From the IMG/VR virus record IMGVR_UViG_3300010371_000076, positions 1 through 36,648 of that record: a DNA stretch of 36,648 nucleotides; one strand, written 5' to 3'. The notes under the pieces are model-generated. The model was given only the letters and a program-made list of their open reading frames with translations, was not told where the DNA came from and made no database searches. A program made the translations under genes and the position numbers. The stretch is from a virus. Every line of letters starts with the position of its first letter. The first letter of the stretch is position 1. This document shows, in pieces, positions 13,487-20,931 of this stretch.

Positions 13487-13781
13487 CTCCGTGTCCTTCC
13501 GATTCCGGAAAGGGACTCGGATCGACGTCGGGATCCAGGAACCAGTCGACTGAGCGACCTGTGGCCTCCGCGATACGCCGGAGCATCTCGGCTCTGGGTC
13601 GATGACGGGCCTGCTCGAGCCGGATGAGGTGCTGTCGCGAGACGCCTCCGCAGAGTTCCCCGAGCTTGTCGTGAGACAGCTCTGCGGTCTTGCGAGCACG
13701 CTTTATGCGTGTAGCGATCAGTTGTCCGGGAGCGAGACGGATCCGCTCTTGAAGCTCCTCGTCTGCGAGTGCGAAACTCAT
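13479..13781 (-). CDS. XRE-family repressor-like regulator
   Basis: 100 residues, ATG 13779-13781. Residues 24-82 form a Cro/C1-type helix-turn-helix: RIKRARKTAELSHDKLGELC, then GGVSRQHLIRLEQARHRP (recognition helix SRQHLIRLE), then AEATGRSVDWFL. The N-terminal 20 residues and a short acidic tail add no dimerisation domain of the lambda type. No Shine-Dalgarno is present, and the predicted transcription start is at or near the ATG. The promoter spacer holds a palindromic operator, which indicates autoregulation or control by the divergent gene. It is the best candidate for the immunity repressor, but it could also be the Cro-like partner. Confidence 0.83.
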   Translation of the reverse strand: MSFALADEELQERIRLAPGQLIATRIKRARKTAELSHDKLGELCGGVSRQHLIRLEQARHRPRAEMLRRIAEATGRSVDWFLDPDVDPSPFPESEGHGDA

Positions 13782-13789
13782 GCGTTACG

Positions 13790-13818
13790 GTTTAGCATAA
13801 CGTAACGTTACGTGTCAA
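13790..13818 (-). promoter_or_regulatory. Leftward promoter of the repressor operon
   Basis: On the minus strand, TTGACA (complement of 13813-13818) is followed at 17 bp by CTAAAC (13790-13795), or at 18 bp by TAAACC. The start would fall at about 13783, nearly at the ATG, so the mRNA is probably leaderless. The -10 match is weak, and the 14-bp palindrome fills the spacer. Confidence 0.55.
13800..13813. promoter_or_regulatory. Palindromic operator 1 (ACGTAACGTTACGT)
   Basis: A perfect 14-bp palindrome in the spacer of the leftward promoter. An additional half-site, CGTTACG, lies at 13783-13789 next to the repressor start codon. It differs from operator 2 at only two symmetric positions. Confidence 0.7.
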
Positions 13819-13859
13819 GAGTTCCAGACTAGCGTCTTAACAATCCGCTGGGCAAGATC

Positions 13860-13873
13860 ACGTCACGTGACGT
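13860..13873. promoter_or_regulatory. Palindromic operator 2 (ACGTCACGTGACGT)
   Basis: A perfect 14-bp palindrome covering the GTG start (13867) of the rightward HTH gene, exactly 60 bp from operator 1. The shared pattern is ACGTMACGTKACGT. Binding here would block the rightward gene's transcription start or initiation complex. Confidence 0.65.
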
Positions 13874-14328
13874 ACGAGCCATTGGAAGGCTGGATGTCCT
13901 TGGACGACCTTCTCGGTCTCGACCTGAAGAAGCGGATCCTGTACGTCCGCACCAATCTCGCCACCAAGCGTCAAGGGGCACGCGAGGCGCATCTGTCCCT
14001 TGACGATTTCGCGGCGGCTGTCGGGGCGAAGAATCGCCAGGCCACGATGCGGTGGGAAAAGGGGGCTACCCCGCGCGACTACGCCGAGCGCATCGCGGCG
14101 CTCACGCCTTATCCACCGGAGGCGTTTGGTGCAGCCGGAGAAGCGGAGTTCGTGCGGGAGTCTTTCTGGAACCGCCTTCTAGCACTCGAAGCCGCGTTCC
14201 GGCAAGAACGGGAAGATCAAGACCTAGCGCACGCCGCGCTGCTTGTACGGCTGGCTGATCTCGAAGAGGCCCTGCGGCAAGTAGCGCCTGGGTCACTTCC
14301 AGAGACGTCGGAAGGCGAGCCGGGCTGA
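13867..14328 (+). CDS. HTH regulator with C-terminal coiled coil
   Basis: 153 residues from GTG 13867-13869, inside operator 2; no Shine-Dalgarno is visible. Residues 39-75 read LSLDDFAAAVGAKNRQATMRWEKG then ATPRDYAERIAALTPY (quoted in parts), matching an XRE-like helix-turn-helix with W-E-x-G after the recognition helix. Residues 100-140 (RLLALEAAFRQEREDQDLAH, LLVRLADLEEALRQV) have heptads of a coiled coil, probably the dimerisation unit. It is divergent from the XRE gene across two matched palindromes, so the two form a bistable switch. Which one maintains lysogeny cannot be decided from sequence. Confidence 0.75.
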   Translation: MTYEPLEGWMSLDDLLGLDLKKRILYVRTNLATKRQGAREAHLSLDDFAAAVGAKNRQATMRWEKGATPRDYAERIAALTPYPPEAFGAAGEAEFVRESFWNRLLALEAAFRQEREDQDLAHAALLVRLADLEEALRQVAPGSLPETSEGEPG

Positions 14329-14451
14329 CGTCGTTTTCTGCTGGATTCATTGCCGGCCGGCGCACTACACTTCAGCCGGACGAGAGACCTTAAAGCCCCC
14401 GTCGGATTGCAGACATCCATGACCACCTACACAAAAGAAAAGACGGGATAG

Positions 14452-14745
14452 ATGGGACGTCTCCTTGACCTCGCAGCCGCCGCGCTCTGCATCGGTGCCG
14501 GCGTCTACCTGCTCCAATACAACGCCGCGCAGGGCGTCGACGGGACGACCAGCTGGTTCCAGATCATCGGGCACGGGATGGGCATCTACTTCATCGGCAA
14601 AGGCCTCTTCATCGGACGCAGCCTCCACCTGGCATCCCGGCAAGCAACCAGCGTCGAGCAGATCCTCAACCACGTCGAGGCCAGCCGGGAGGAGCACATC
14701 CACGCAAGCACGCTGCGGGACCGGGTATCTGACCTGAACCGTTAG
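14452..14745 (+). CDS. Membrane protein of the rightward regulatory operon
   Basis: 97 residues, ATG 14452-14454 preceded directly by GGGATAG. Two hydrophobic stretches (LLDLAAAALCIGAGVYLL and IIGHGMGIYFIGKGLFIG) make a two-span hairpin, followed by a helical tail (ASRQATSVEQILNHVEASRE). It follows the HTH gene after 123 bp. It may be a lysogeny-expressed exclusion protein or a holin-like protein. Its TAG overlaps the stop of the convergent late gene within TTAG. Confidence 0.6.
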   Translation: MGRLLDLAAAALCIGAGVYLLQYNAAQGVDGTTSWFQIIGHGMGIYFIGKGLFIGRSLHLASRQATSVEQILNHVEASREEHIHASTLRDRVSDLNR

Positions 14746-14942
14746 AGCAGGATCTTCGCGGCCGTCGCGGGCGGGCAGCCAGCCTCACGCAACCGTCTGA
14801 GTTCCCCGATATCCGCGCCGGTTTCCGCGAACATCCGCGCCTCGAGACGCGTGAACCCGTAGTCCGTCGCCTCGCGAAACCGGTTCAGGTAGACAGCCGC
14901 GCTTTCGGCGCACATGTCTTTCGGAGCAGGCGGCGCGGCCAT
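14742..14942 (-). CDS. Small helical protein at the end of the late operon
   Basis: 66 residues from ATG 14940-14942, with GAAGGGATGAG just upstream at the end of the previous gene. ESAAVYLNRFREATDYGFTR and LEARMFAETGADIGELRRLR, then GCPPATAAKILL, suggest an all-helical fold with a UBA- or HTH-like pattern. The function is unknown. It is the last gene of the leftward structural/lysis block and converges with the plus-strand membrane-protein gene. Confidence 0.6.
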   Translation of the reverse strand: MAAPPAPKDMCAESAAVYLNRFREATDYGFTRLEARMFAETGADIGELRRLREAGCPPATAAKILL

Positions 14943-14943
14943 C

Positions 14944-15699
14944 TCATCCCTTCGGGATCGCCGCCAGATCGGCCTGCAGCTGGCCCAGGTCGAAACCCTC
15001 GAGCGTCTTCCCGGCGTCAAGCATCTCGGTGGAGAGGATCGCGTACGCCTCGTCGCAGTATTTCTCGTAGAAGGAGGCGGACATCCTCTGGACCTTGCCC
15101 CACGTCACCACGTCCACGTAAGAGGAGGTCGGGCGACCCACGACGGGGACGTAGTGGCCGCCTTCGATCTGGGAGCCCGCGACCGGTGTCCATGGCTTCC
15201 CGGCGTTGAACTGGGCCATTGCGGATTCGGGGAACTGGATGCCGATCCCGACCGCCGAGAACACGTAGCAGGCGGACAGCAGCTGCGTCCACGATCCCGG
15301 TGTGAGCGCCACATATGCGCCTAACTTGTGGCGGACCGCGGTTTGGTCGGCGACCCCTGTGCGGCGCCGATAGTTGAGGGCCTGGTGGACGTCTGTGCCC
15401 TGGTCGCTGTTCGGGTCGTGAGGGTTGAAGCCGGTGACTTTGGAGTAGTCGCCGAGCACATGGGTGGCGTCGAACACCACCGTCTTCCCTCGTTCGGCGT
15501 TCCACAGCATCGTCTCGTGGGCTGCGCCCGCCCACACGCAGTCGCCGTACTGGTCGTTGCCGAGCATCTGCCACGGCTGCTTCACTAGCGCCGAATGACC
15601 GAACACCCGCGGTGTTTTCGGGAGCGGCGCCGATGTCCGGTAGACAGCGAGCTGCAGGTCAGTAGGTTGCGGCGCTGCGGGCCGTTTCCCGAGCTTCAC
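14944..15699 (-). CDS. Papain-fold-like cysteine hydrolase, unassigned
   Basis: 251 residues from GTG 15697-15699 (GTGA overlap). LGNDQYGDCVWAGAAHETM (46-64) places a Cys (C54) at the start of a helix after a Gly-Asp turn, as in papain-like and C39-like peptidases. EGGHYVPVVG (179-188) supplies H182, and VVTWGKVQ (197-204) resembles the strand carrying the third residue. No signal peptide or cell-wall domain is seen. Similar proteins occur in actinophage and metagenomic phage genomes without assigned function. It could be a second lytic enzyme, a virion protease or a host-modifying hydrolase. Confidence 0.6.
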   Translation of the reverse strand: MKLGKRPAAPQPTDLQLAVYRTSAPLPKTPRVFGHSALVKQPWQMLGNDQYGDCVWAGAAHETMLWNAERGKTVVFDATHVLGDYSKVTGFNPHDPNSDQGTDVHQALNYRRRTGVADQTAVRHKLGAYVALTPGSWTQLLSACYVFSAVGIGIQFPESAMAQFNAGKPWTPVAGSQIEGGHYVPVVGRPTSSYVDVVTWGKVQRMSASFYEKYCDEAYAILSTEMLDAGKTLEGFDLGQLQADLAAIPKG

Positions 15700-16133
15700 A
15701 GCCGTCCCCCTGAGAGCCGCACACCGGTTCCGGCGGACGGTGCCTCGCCGGGTGTGAGGAGCCCCTGCACGGCCCGTGCGGCGGCGACAGCAGCCCCGGT
15801 GAGGATGCCGAGGACGGCTGCGTGCCATGCCTGCCAGTTAGGCGCAGCGAGCCAGCCGGTGACACCGACGACGAACGCACCTACGAACTGGCGGACGGCC
15901 GCGTCCAGCCACGCAGCCCACGGCTGCGGCAAAACGCCGGCGAACGTCAACTGGGGAACGAACACCTGCACGGCGCGGAGTCCTGCGACGATCGAGGCGC
16001 ACAGCGCCGAGATCGACAAGGCCAAGGCGGCGTCGTGGTTGGTGGCGCCGAGGATGCCGACAGCGAACGCGAGGAACGTGACGCCGAACGAGCGCAGGAA
16101 CGCGGTCGCAGCCGCATACAGCAGGGTTTTCAT
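15696..16133 (-). CDS. Multi-span membrane protein, holin candidate
   Basis: 145 residues from ATG 16131-16133, with AAGGAG 6 bases upstream in the preceding gene. Three to four hydrophobic segments are visible: SFGVTFLAFAVGILGA, LALSISALCASIVAGL, FVGAFVVGVTGWLA and AAVLGILTGAAVAAARAV. It lies in the cassette after the endolysin, so a holin or holin-partner role is likely. The family is not recognised. Confidence 0.6.
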   Translation of the reverse strand: MKTLLYAAATAFLRSFGVTFLAFAVGILGATNHDAALALSISALCASIVAGLRAVQVFVPQLTFAGVLPQPWAAWLDAAVRQFVGAFVVGVTGWLAAPNWQAWHAAVLGILTGAAVAAARAVQGLLTPGEAPSAGTGVRLSGGRL

Positions 16134-16594
16134 TTCGTCTCCTTGCCGGGTTTGGGTCCGCCTCGTGCGTTGCACTCGGCGATGGTCGGGACTTGGAAGT
16201 GGACGGCTTCGATGCGTTTAGCGGTCATCCGGAGCCGGGCGAGGCTGTGCACGCGGACGGTGTAAAGCGGCGCGCCAGGCGGTGTTGAGTCGAGCAGCGC
16301 GGTGCTGTTCTGCTCGAGCGCGTCCCTGATCGCCCTGACCGAACCGACGAACCCGTTGATCTTCTCCAGCTCCGGGATCGACGCCAGGCACTGCGTGTAG
16401 GCGGCCTGCCGTGCTGACACGATCTCGGACTGGTGGATCGCCTCGTCACGCGCGACACGCGCGGCGTCGTGCGAAGTACGGCCGTTGATGAAATACAAGG
16501 CGACGACGACGCACGCCAACCCGAAATACGCGACAGCCACCCAGAACCACCAGGAGCAGAGCACCTCACGGACGGGTTTCTCGAACCTGGTCAC
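16130..16594 (-). CDS. Single-span membrane protein with soluble domain (lysis cassette)
   Basis: 154 residues from GTG 16592-16594. A short basic N-terminus precedes a transmembrane helix at about 14-36 (SWWFWVAVAYFGLACVVVAL). A long soluble domain follows with helical segments and two Cys (QCLASI, AECNARGG) that could pair outside the cell. The topology resembles lysis accessory or spanin-like proteins, but no lipobox or second membrane anchor is present. It overlaps both neighbours by GTGA/ATGA. Confidence 0.55.
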   Translation of the reverse strand: MTRFEKPVREVLCSWWFWVAVAYFGLACVVVALYFINGRTSHDAARVARDEAIHQSEIVSARQAAYTQCLASIPELEKINGFVGSVRAIRDALEQNSTALLDSTPPGAPLYTVRVHSLARLRMTAKRIEAVHFQVPTIAECNARGGPKPGKETK

Positions 16595-16698
16595 AGCGCG
16601 AACGCCTTGTCGATGAACACCGCAAACTCGACCACAGCGCCGATCCCGACAACGGCGATCAGCGCCCGGTTGCAGCGGATGAAGCTGCGGCCAATCAC
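16591..16698 (-). CDS. 35-residue membrane micro-protein (lysis cassette)
   Basis: Starts at GTG 16696-16698, overlapping the TGA of the upstream holin-like gene. Its own TGA overlaps the next GTG. The peptide is basic at the N-terminus (RSFIRCNR) with a single hydrophobic span (ALIAVVGIGAVVEFAVFI). It is likely a real coupled gene too small for standard callers. It could be a holin modulator. Confidence 0.5.
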   Translation of the reverse strand: MIGRSFIRCNRALIAVVGIGAVVEFAVFIDKAFAL

Positions 16699-16904
16699 GG
16701 AGCATCCCCGTTAGCTTTCGTGCGTCGCAGGCTGTCGAGCCGCAAAGCGGGCGGCACCCCGAGCAACGTCAAACCACCGCCGATGATGTACGGGTTCGGC
16801 GTCGCCTTCACGACGGTGTCGTAGATCAGCATGAACGCCGCCACCAGCGTGATAACGATGTCGCGGAGGATGGATAGCCACGCGGTGACCGCATCAGGAT
16901 TCAA
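16695..16904 (-). CDS. Holin-like small membrane protein
   Basis: 69 residues from TTG 16902-16904 with GGGAGA upstream. Two hydrophobic segments (ILRDIVITLVAAFMLIYDTV and YIIGGGLTLLGVPPAL) are separated by a Pro/Asn turn, and the C-terminus is basic (RLDSLRRTK). This size and two-span topology directly after the endolysin is typical of class II holins, which control the timing of membrane permeabilisation. Confidence 0.65.
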   Translation of the reverse strand: MNPDAVTAWLSILRDIVITLVAAFMLIYDTVVKATPNPYIIGGGLTLLGVPPALRLDSLRRTKANGDAP

Positions 16905-16932
16905 CGTCTCTCCCGGCTCTCGTCCCCACCGT

Positions 16933-17700
16933 TTATCCGACCCTCACGAAGTGGGAGACAAGCTGCCGCTGGCGGGTCTGCCGCATGACTGCTCCGCCGT
17001 TCGAGATGTTCGTCGGCCCCGTGTTGCCGCCGACGTCCGAAAACGTGCCTGCCTGCTCGTCGATCCACCGCTCGAAGAACGATGTGTGTGCGAACGGGTC
17101 ACCGTGCAGGTTGAAGATCGAGAGGTCGCCTGGCATCGGTGACCAGACGAGCTTCAGACCGTTCCTGCCGGCTGCCGCGTCGGCGTAAATCTGCTCACAG
17201 GCGGCGTACCGGTAGGCCGGGTGGCCGGTGTGGGCGAAGCAGTACGACTCGAAGATCGCGCACCACGGGACCCCGTTGAACCCGTACCAGGCGCCGTACT
17301 TCGACAGGTTCGACCCGTAGGGCGACTCATGGTTGCCGATCTCGCCGACCGCGAACTCGAGCGCCTTCACGCCGGGTGTTTTCGCGACCGCTGCGAGCCG
17401 TGCCGCGCGCCTGTCCTGGTAGGGCTTCGGGAGCGGCCGCCAATGCTCCGTCCGCAGATATTCGTAGAGCGTCTGCCCGAACACGCGGTCGCACGACGCT
17501 GCGGGGTAGCCGCACCAGTATTTCGCTGACCTCGTTGCGGCGGCGGTCACGGTGCCGTAGATGCCGTCGACCTTGCCGTCTTTGTACGGTGCCAGCCCTT
17601 TGAACCGGGTATGACCGGCGAGCAGCCACTGGGCGTCCTTGACGCGCTGCCCGGCCATCTTCGGGGACGTCAGCAGCAGCGGTGTGTCGAACTCACCCAT
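16933..17700 (-). CDS. Endolysin: peptidoglycan-binding-like region plus CHAP domain
   Basis: 255 residues from ATG 17698-17700, 6 bases after a start-associated motif. Residues 15-85 (GQRVKDAQWLLAGH, DGKVDGIYGTVTAAATRSAK) match a PG_binding_1-type repeat. Residues about 110-250 form a CHAP amidase/endopeptidase: VPWCAIFESYCF supplies the nucleophile C147, and DPFAHTSFF supplies H205. It would cut host peptidoglycan at the end of infection, once the holin opens the membrane. No signal peptide is present, which fits holin-dependent release. It is the first gene after the tail genes. Confidence 0.88.
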   Translation of the reverse strand: MGEFDTPLLLTSPKMAGQRVKDAQWLLAGHTRFKGLAPYKDGKVDGIYGTVTAAATRSAKYWCGYPAASCDRVFGQTLYEYLRTEHWRPLPKPYQDRRAARLAAVAKTPGVKALEFAVGEIGNHESPYGSNLSKYGAWYGFNGVPWCAIFESYCFAHTGHPAYRYAACEQIYADAAAGRNGLKLVWSPMPGDLSIFNLHGDPFAHTSFFERWIDEQAGTFSDVGGNTGPTNISNGGAVMRQTRQRQLVSHFVRVG

Positions 17701-17706
17701 ACCCCG

Positions 17707-17717
17707 CCTATCGGCTA
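17707..17717 (-). promoter_or_regulatory. Start-associated motif copy 1 (endolysin)
   Basis: TAGCCGATAGG on the minus strand, 6 bases (CGGGGT) before the endolysin ATG. Its 5' part forms a short CGG-CTA-CCG inverted repeat on the plus strand. Confidence 0.8.
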
Positions 17718-17728
17718 CCGCCAGGTTT

Positions 17729-17965
17729 CTAGACGGGATTCGCCCAGCCGGACCCGGTGTCTTTGTAGACCAGCCCGTCCGACGTCAGATACACCAGCCG
17801 GCCCGGACGGCCTGCAGCAGGCAGCGTGTCGACAGCCGGGATCTGCACCGACCCGCCCGCCAACATCGTCTCCAAGTTCGCCATCTTCCGTTCGAGCTGG
17901 GCGACACGATCGAGCAGACGCCCCTCGAGCGAGGATGGTTGAGGTGCGGCCGGGTTGATTGGCAT
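17729..17965 (-). CDS. Small coiled-coil tail-region protein
   Basis: 78 residues, ATG 17963-17965, overlapping the upstream TGA as TGATG. Residues 13-36 (LEGRLLDRVAQLERKMANLE) are a trimeric-type coiled coil, followed by a beta-like tip (GRLVYLTSDGLVYKDTGSGW). This pattern is frequent in small fibre or baseplate-tip proteins encoded near the end of siphophage tail operons. Its exact place in the virion is unknown. Confidence 0.6.
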   Translation of the reverse strand: MPINPAAPQPSSLEGRLLDRVAQLERKMANLETMLAGGSVQIPAVDTLPAAGRPGRLVYLTSDGLVYKDTGSGWANPV

Positions 17966-19008
17966 CAGGTGGGCTGCAGTGTCAGAGTGGCGGTTTCGTT
18001 GCCGAGCTCGTCAATGTCTATTTGGGCTGACCAGATCCGTGCTGCGCCTGACACCCTTACCGTGTTGTTCACGACGACGCGGGCCGCAACGATGTCGCCG
18101 ACGAACCAGTCGACGCCGAACTTCGGTGCGGTCGCTGGAAACGGTGTGAGCTGCACCAGCGTTTGCGGGGTCCGGCGGACAGCGACGTTCGCGATCGCCA
18201 GCGCGTCGAGCAGACCGATGTCGGTGATGTCGCCGTAGGTGACGACGTCCTCGTACCGCTGGAACGTCTCGGCGGCTGGGTCGTCGGCCTCACCTACGAT
18301 CGTGGAGCCGTTCCCGACGGCCCACACATGGGTTGCGATGTTGTCCATCGACCGGGTGCGGGTGTAGCCGGAGCAGTTATGCAGGGTGCCGTACCCGTAC
18401 TCGAAGAACACGGAGTTCGACCGGTCTGTGCCGAGCTGCGAGACGAGATTCAGCTGGCAGACGGGCGGTGTCCCGTCAACGTAGGTGATATTCCACTCGT
18501 AGCTGCCGTTCGTCGCGCCGAGCTCTGACAGCTCGTCGGAGAAGCGCTTCCAAAGGTAGGTGACGGTTTGGGTGGGGAACGAGTTAACGGTGCCGACGGT
18601 GACCCCGGTCGGCTGCTCAACGTTCAGGACGGCGAGGTCGCCGACGATGATCGCGGCAGGATCGGTGTCGGTGTAGATGTTGCCGACGCCGGCGTCGTCT
18701 TTACCGGTGAAGCGTTTTCCGAACACCCATGCCTGCCCCGACGCGGTGCACTGCACCGTCGCGCCCTGACCCGACCCGACCTCCTCGTCCGCGATCACCG
18801 GCCCGTACATGGCAAGGTCTCCGGCGGTGTTGAAAATCTTCAGGTTGGTGGAGCCGGCGGCGATGTTCTCCCACAGGTTGTCGTCGGATCGGATCTGGAA
18901 GCTGGCGGATTCGACGCCGCTGATCCCGGTGGTGAAGGTGCGCCCGGTCGCTCGAGGTTCGCCGATGTTGACGCCGCGCTGATCGGTGATGATGAACGTC
19001 CAGGCCAC
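17965..19008 (-). CDS. Minor tail protein (baseplate, Gp37-like)
   Basis: 347 residues from GTG 19006-19008. Its length, beta-rich text (FQIRSDDNLWENIAAGSTNL) and the C-terminal FVGDIVAARVVVNN and IDIDELGNETATLTLQPT fit the ReqiPepy6 Gp37-like tail proteins of actinophages, which form part of the tail tip. It lies downstream of the tape measure and distal tail genes, as expected. Enzyme motifs are not visible. Confidence 0.75.
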   Translation of the reverse strand: MAWTFIITDQRGVNIGEPRATGRTFTTGISGVESASFQIRSDDNLWENIAAGSTNLKIFNTAGDLAMYGPVIADEEVGSGQGATVQCTASGQAWVFGKRFTGKDDAGVGNIYTDTDPAAIIVGDLAVLNVEQPTGVTVGTVNSFPTQTVTYLWKRFSDELSELGATNGSYEWNITYVDGTPPVCQLNLVSQLGTDRSNSVFFEYGYGTLHNCSGYTRTRSMDNIATHVWAVGNGSTIVGEADDPAAETFQRYEDVVTYGDITDIGLLDALAIANVAVRRTPQTLVQLTPFPATAPKFGVDWFVGDIVAARVVVNNTVRVSGAARIWSAQIDIDELGNETATLTLQPT

Positions 19009-19021
19009 GGTGGGGATGGCC

Positions 19022-20041
19022 TTAGAAAATCTCGATTGCCCAGGCGCGCCGGTTGTAGGTGTTGCCGGCGTTCGAGACGGAGTGCTGGATGCTGACGTCG
19101 AGCGTGACGGCCGCTGACGTGTCGACGGTGGTGGTGCCGCCAGAGTCTCCGGCCAGGAGGTGCGCCGAGCCGGTCGTGCGGCCCACTGTCACGGCGCCCA
19201 TGGCTGAGCCGAACGACGGAAACTCGCCCTGCAGATAGTTGACCGCCTGGCTGCCGATATTCGCGATCGTGAAGCCGATCGTGCCGTTGTAGTTTCCGGT
19301 CGTGGTGATCGACCCGGAGGTGGACTGGAAGAGGGTCGTGCCGCCCAAGCTGATCTTGATCAGGAACGTCTCCGCAGCAGCGACCGCGATATCGGCGGGG
19401 ATCGTCACCCTGACCATTCCGTTCGCACCGATCACGCCCGCCGGAATCGACTGGCTCAACACCGACGTCAGAGACGTGCTGCTCGACACCGTCTGGGCGC
19501 TCGCGGAGTGGTAGACCGTGGCGCCCGAGACGGTTTTCAGGACCGGGGAGACGTTCGCGATATTCTCGGTCGTCACCGACGACGACGCGGCAGGCACAAG
19601 GATGTTCGCCAGCAGCAGGCTCGAGCTGGGGACCGCCGCCGCACCCGTCAGGTTAGAGAGCGTCGCGCCTGCCGTCGGCGTCCCTGCGATCACCGTGACC
19701 GAGATTGCGTTTGACGCATCGCCTAGGAACTGGTCAAGGAGTTTCACCACGACCCGGTCGATGCGAGGCAGAGAAGCATGAGCGGACGTGACTGCGAAGT
19801 TCGTTGTGGTAGCCAGCGTGTAGCCGTAGAATCCGCCGCCGGTCGCATGATCGTCCTGGAACAGCGCCGTCCCGGCTGATACGTCGACCGACATATTCGC
19901 GCCGGCTGCCCTTTGCGCGACCTGCAGATCAGCAATGGTGCGGAGACCTTCGGCAGCGACGAGCCCGCCGACGTACTGACGAAGGTCAACGGCGGGCATC
20001 GACACGCCCTGCTGCGGCCCGGAAGTCGTCAGTTGTGCCAT
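19022..20041 (-). CDS. Tail tip/receptor-binding-type structural protein
   Basis: 339 residues from ATG 20039-20041, with a start-associated motif 8 bases upstream. The sequence is Ser/Thr/Ala-rich with many predicted strands, including SVDVSAGTALFQDDHATGG, IDRVVVKLLDQ and NAISVTVIAGTPTAG in residues 50-125, matching the common phage baseplate/fibre N-terminal pattern. The C-terminal half (VRVTIPADIAVAAAETFLI, QHSVSNAGNTYNRRAWAIE) looks like a jelly-roll carbohydrate- or host-binding domain. It is likely a host-recognition component; a receptor is not predictable. Confidence 0.65.
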   Translation of the reverse strand: MAQLTTSGPQQGVSMPAVDLRQYVGGLVAAEGLRTIADLQVAQRAAGANMSVDVSAGTALFQDDHATGGGFYGYTLATTTNFAVTSAHASLPRIDRVVVKLLDQFLGDASNAISVTVIAGTPTAGATLSNLTGAAAVPSSSLLLANILVPAASSSVTTENIANVSPVLKTVSGATVYHSASAQTVSSSTSLTSVLSQSIPAGVIGANGMVRVTIPADIAVAAAETFLIKISLGGTTLFQSTSGSITTTGNYNGTIGFTIANIGSQAVNYLQGEFPSFGSAMGAVTVGRTTGSAHLLAGDSGGTTTVDTSAAVTLDVSIQHSVSNAGNTYNRRAWAIEIF

Positions 20042-20049
20042 AGACCCTG

Positions 20050-20060
20050 CCTATCGGCTA
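20050..20060 (-). promoter_or_regulatory. Start-associated motif copy 2
   Basis: TAGCCGATAGG, 8 bases before the ATG of the 19022-20041 gene. Upstream arms CGGC/GCCG (plus strand CGGCTACCCGCCG) can form a small hairpin. Confidence 0.8.
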
Positions 20061-20071
20061 CCCGCCGGTTT

Positions 20072-20929
20072 CTACGCCCAGCTGTCACGCCAAAGCACCT
20101 CGATCCCCGTGCTCGCCGATCCACCCGAAGCCCACAGTTGCACAGCCGTTGATCCCGGATCCAACGTGAACCAGGTCGAGCCGGGGAACCTGACCGTCGA
20201 GTACTCGTTCGTGCCGTCCTGCTTCGTCACCGTCCGAGCGCCGAAGTCCAGGTCAACGTACTCGCCTGTCGCCAACGTCAGCCCGTCCAAGAAAACCGAC
20301 TCCCCCGTGTCAGCGTTTTCGACCTGAGGTCCCAACGCCGGCCCGAACACCCTGACCGTCGGGATCGTCGTAAAGTTCCCGGCGTTCGTCACCGAAACGG
20401 AAAGGGTGGCGCCAGCGCCGCCGCCGAATGTGACCGGGAACGACCAAGGGAACGCCGCGCCAGGAGTCGAAGCTGTCCCGGTCGCCGACACCGCGTTCAA
20501 CGCCTGCGAGTAGATGCGAGGGTCAGGGCACACCAACGAGATCTGGAAGTCCTTCACGTAGCCGCCGGTCACCCGCACATTGTCAAGCCGTCCCGTCGCC
20601 TGCATCGCAGGCAGCCCCTGCGGGGTAGACATCAACGTCACGTCGCCTCGAAGACCTCGCAGCGCCCGTTGGAGCGCGACGACAAGGCTGTTGCGTTGCG
20701 CCGCCGAGCTGCCGGCGATCTTCCCCGACAAGGTCACTGGGCGCGACGAAAAATAGGAGTCCCCGGCAACAGCACCGTCGAACTCGGGAAGGTCAGCGAT
20801 GTTCTGGCGGACGTTCGGGGAGTCGAATCCCGTCACCGATTCGAGGTAGAACCCGGAGACACCATCGTTGAAGACCACGGTGGTTCCGTCCGGCCCGCTG
20901 ATCGTCCACACTGCGCCTTGCTCATACAT
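20072..20929 (-). CDS. Distal tail protein
   Basis: 285 residues from ATG 20927-20929, 2 bp after the tape measure stop. GFDSPNVRQNIADLPEFDGA and YFSSRPVTLSGKI are the conserved N-terminal beta features of the siphovirus Dit family. RNSLVVALQRALRG and VTLMSTPQGLPAMQATGRLD (residues about 85-120), followed by FQISLVCPDPRIYSQ, complete the usual order. Dit forms the hexameric ring linking the tail tube to the tip. Gene order (tape measure, Dit, Gp37-like) agrees. Confidence 0.8.
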   Translation of the reverse strand: MYEQGAVWTISGPDGTTVVFNDGVSGFYLESVTGFDSPNVRQNIADLPEFDGAVAGDSYFSSRPVTLSGKIAGSSAAQRNSLVVALQRALRGLRGDVTLMSTPQGLPAMQATGRLDNVRVTGGYVKDFQISLVCPDPRIYSQALNAVSATGTASTPGAAFPWSFPVTFGGGAGATLSVSVTNAGNFTTIPTVRVFGPALGPQVENADTGESVFLDGLTLATGEYVDLDFGARTVTKQDGTNEYSTVRFPGSTWFTLDPGSTAVQLWASGGSASTGIEVLWRDSWA

Positions 20930-20931
20930 GG

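Noticed and set aside
14345-14378. Promoter TACACT with upstream GCCGGCCGGC palindrome before the 14452 gene
   Set aside because: The -10 is acceptable, but no credible -35 at 16-18 bp; noted only as a possibility.
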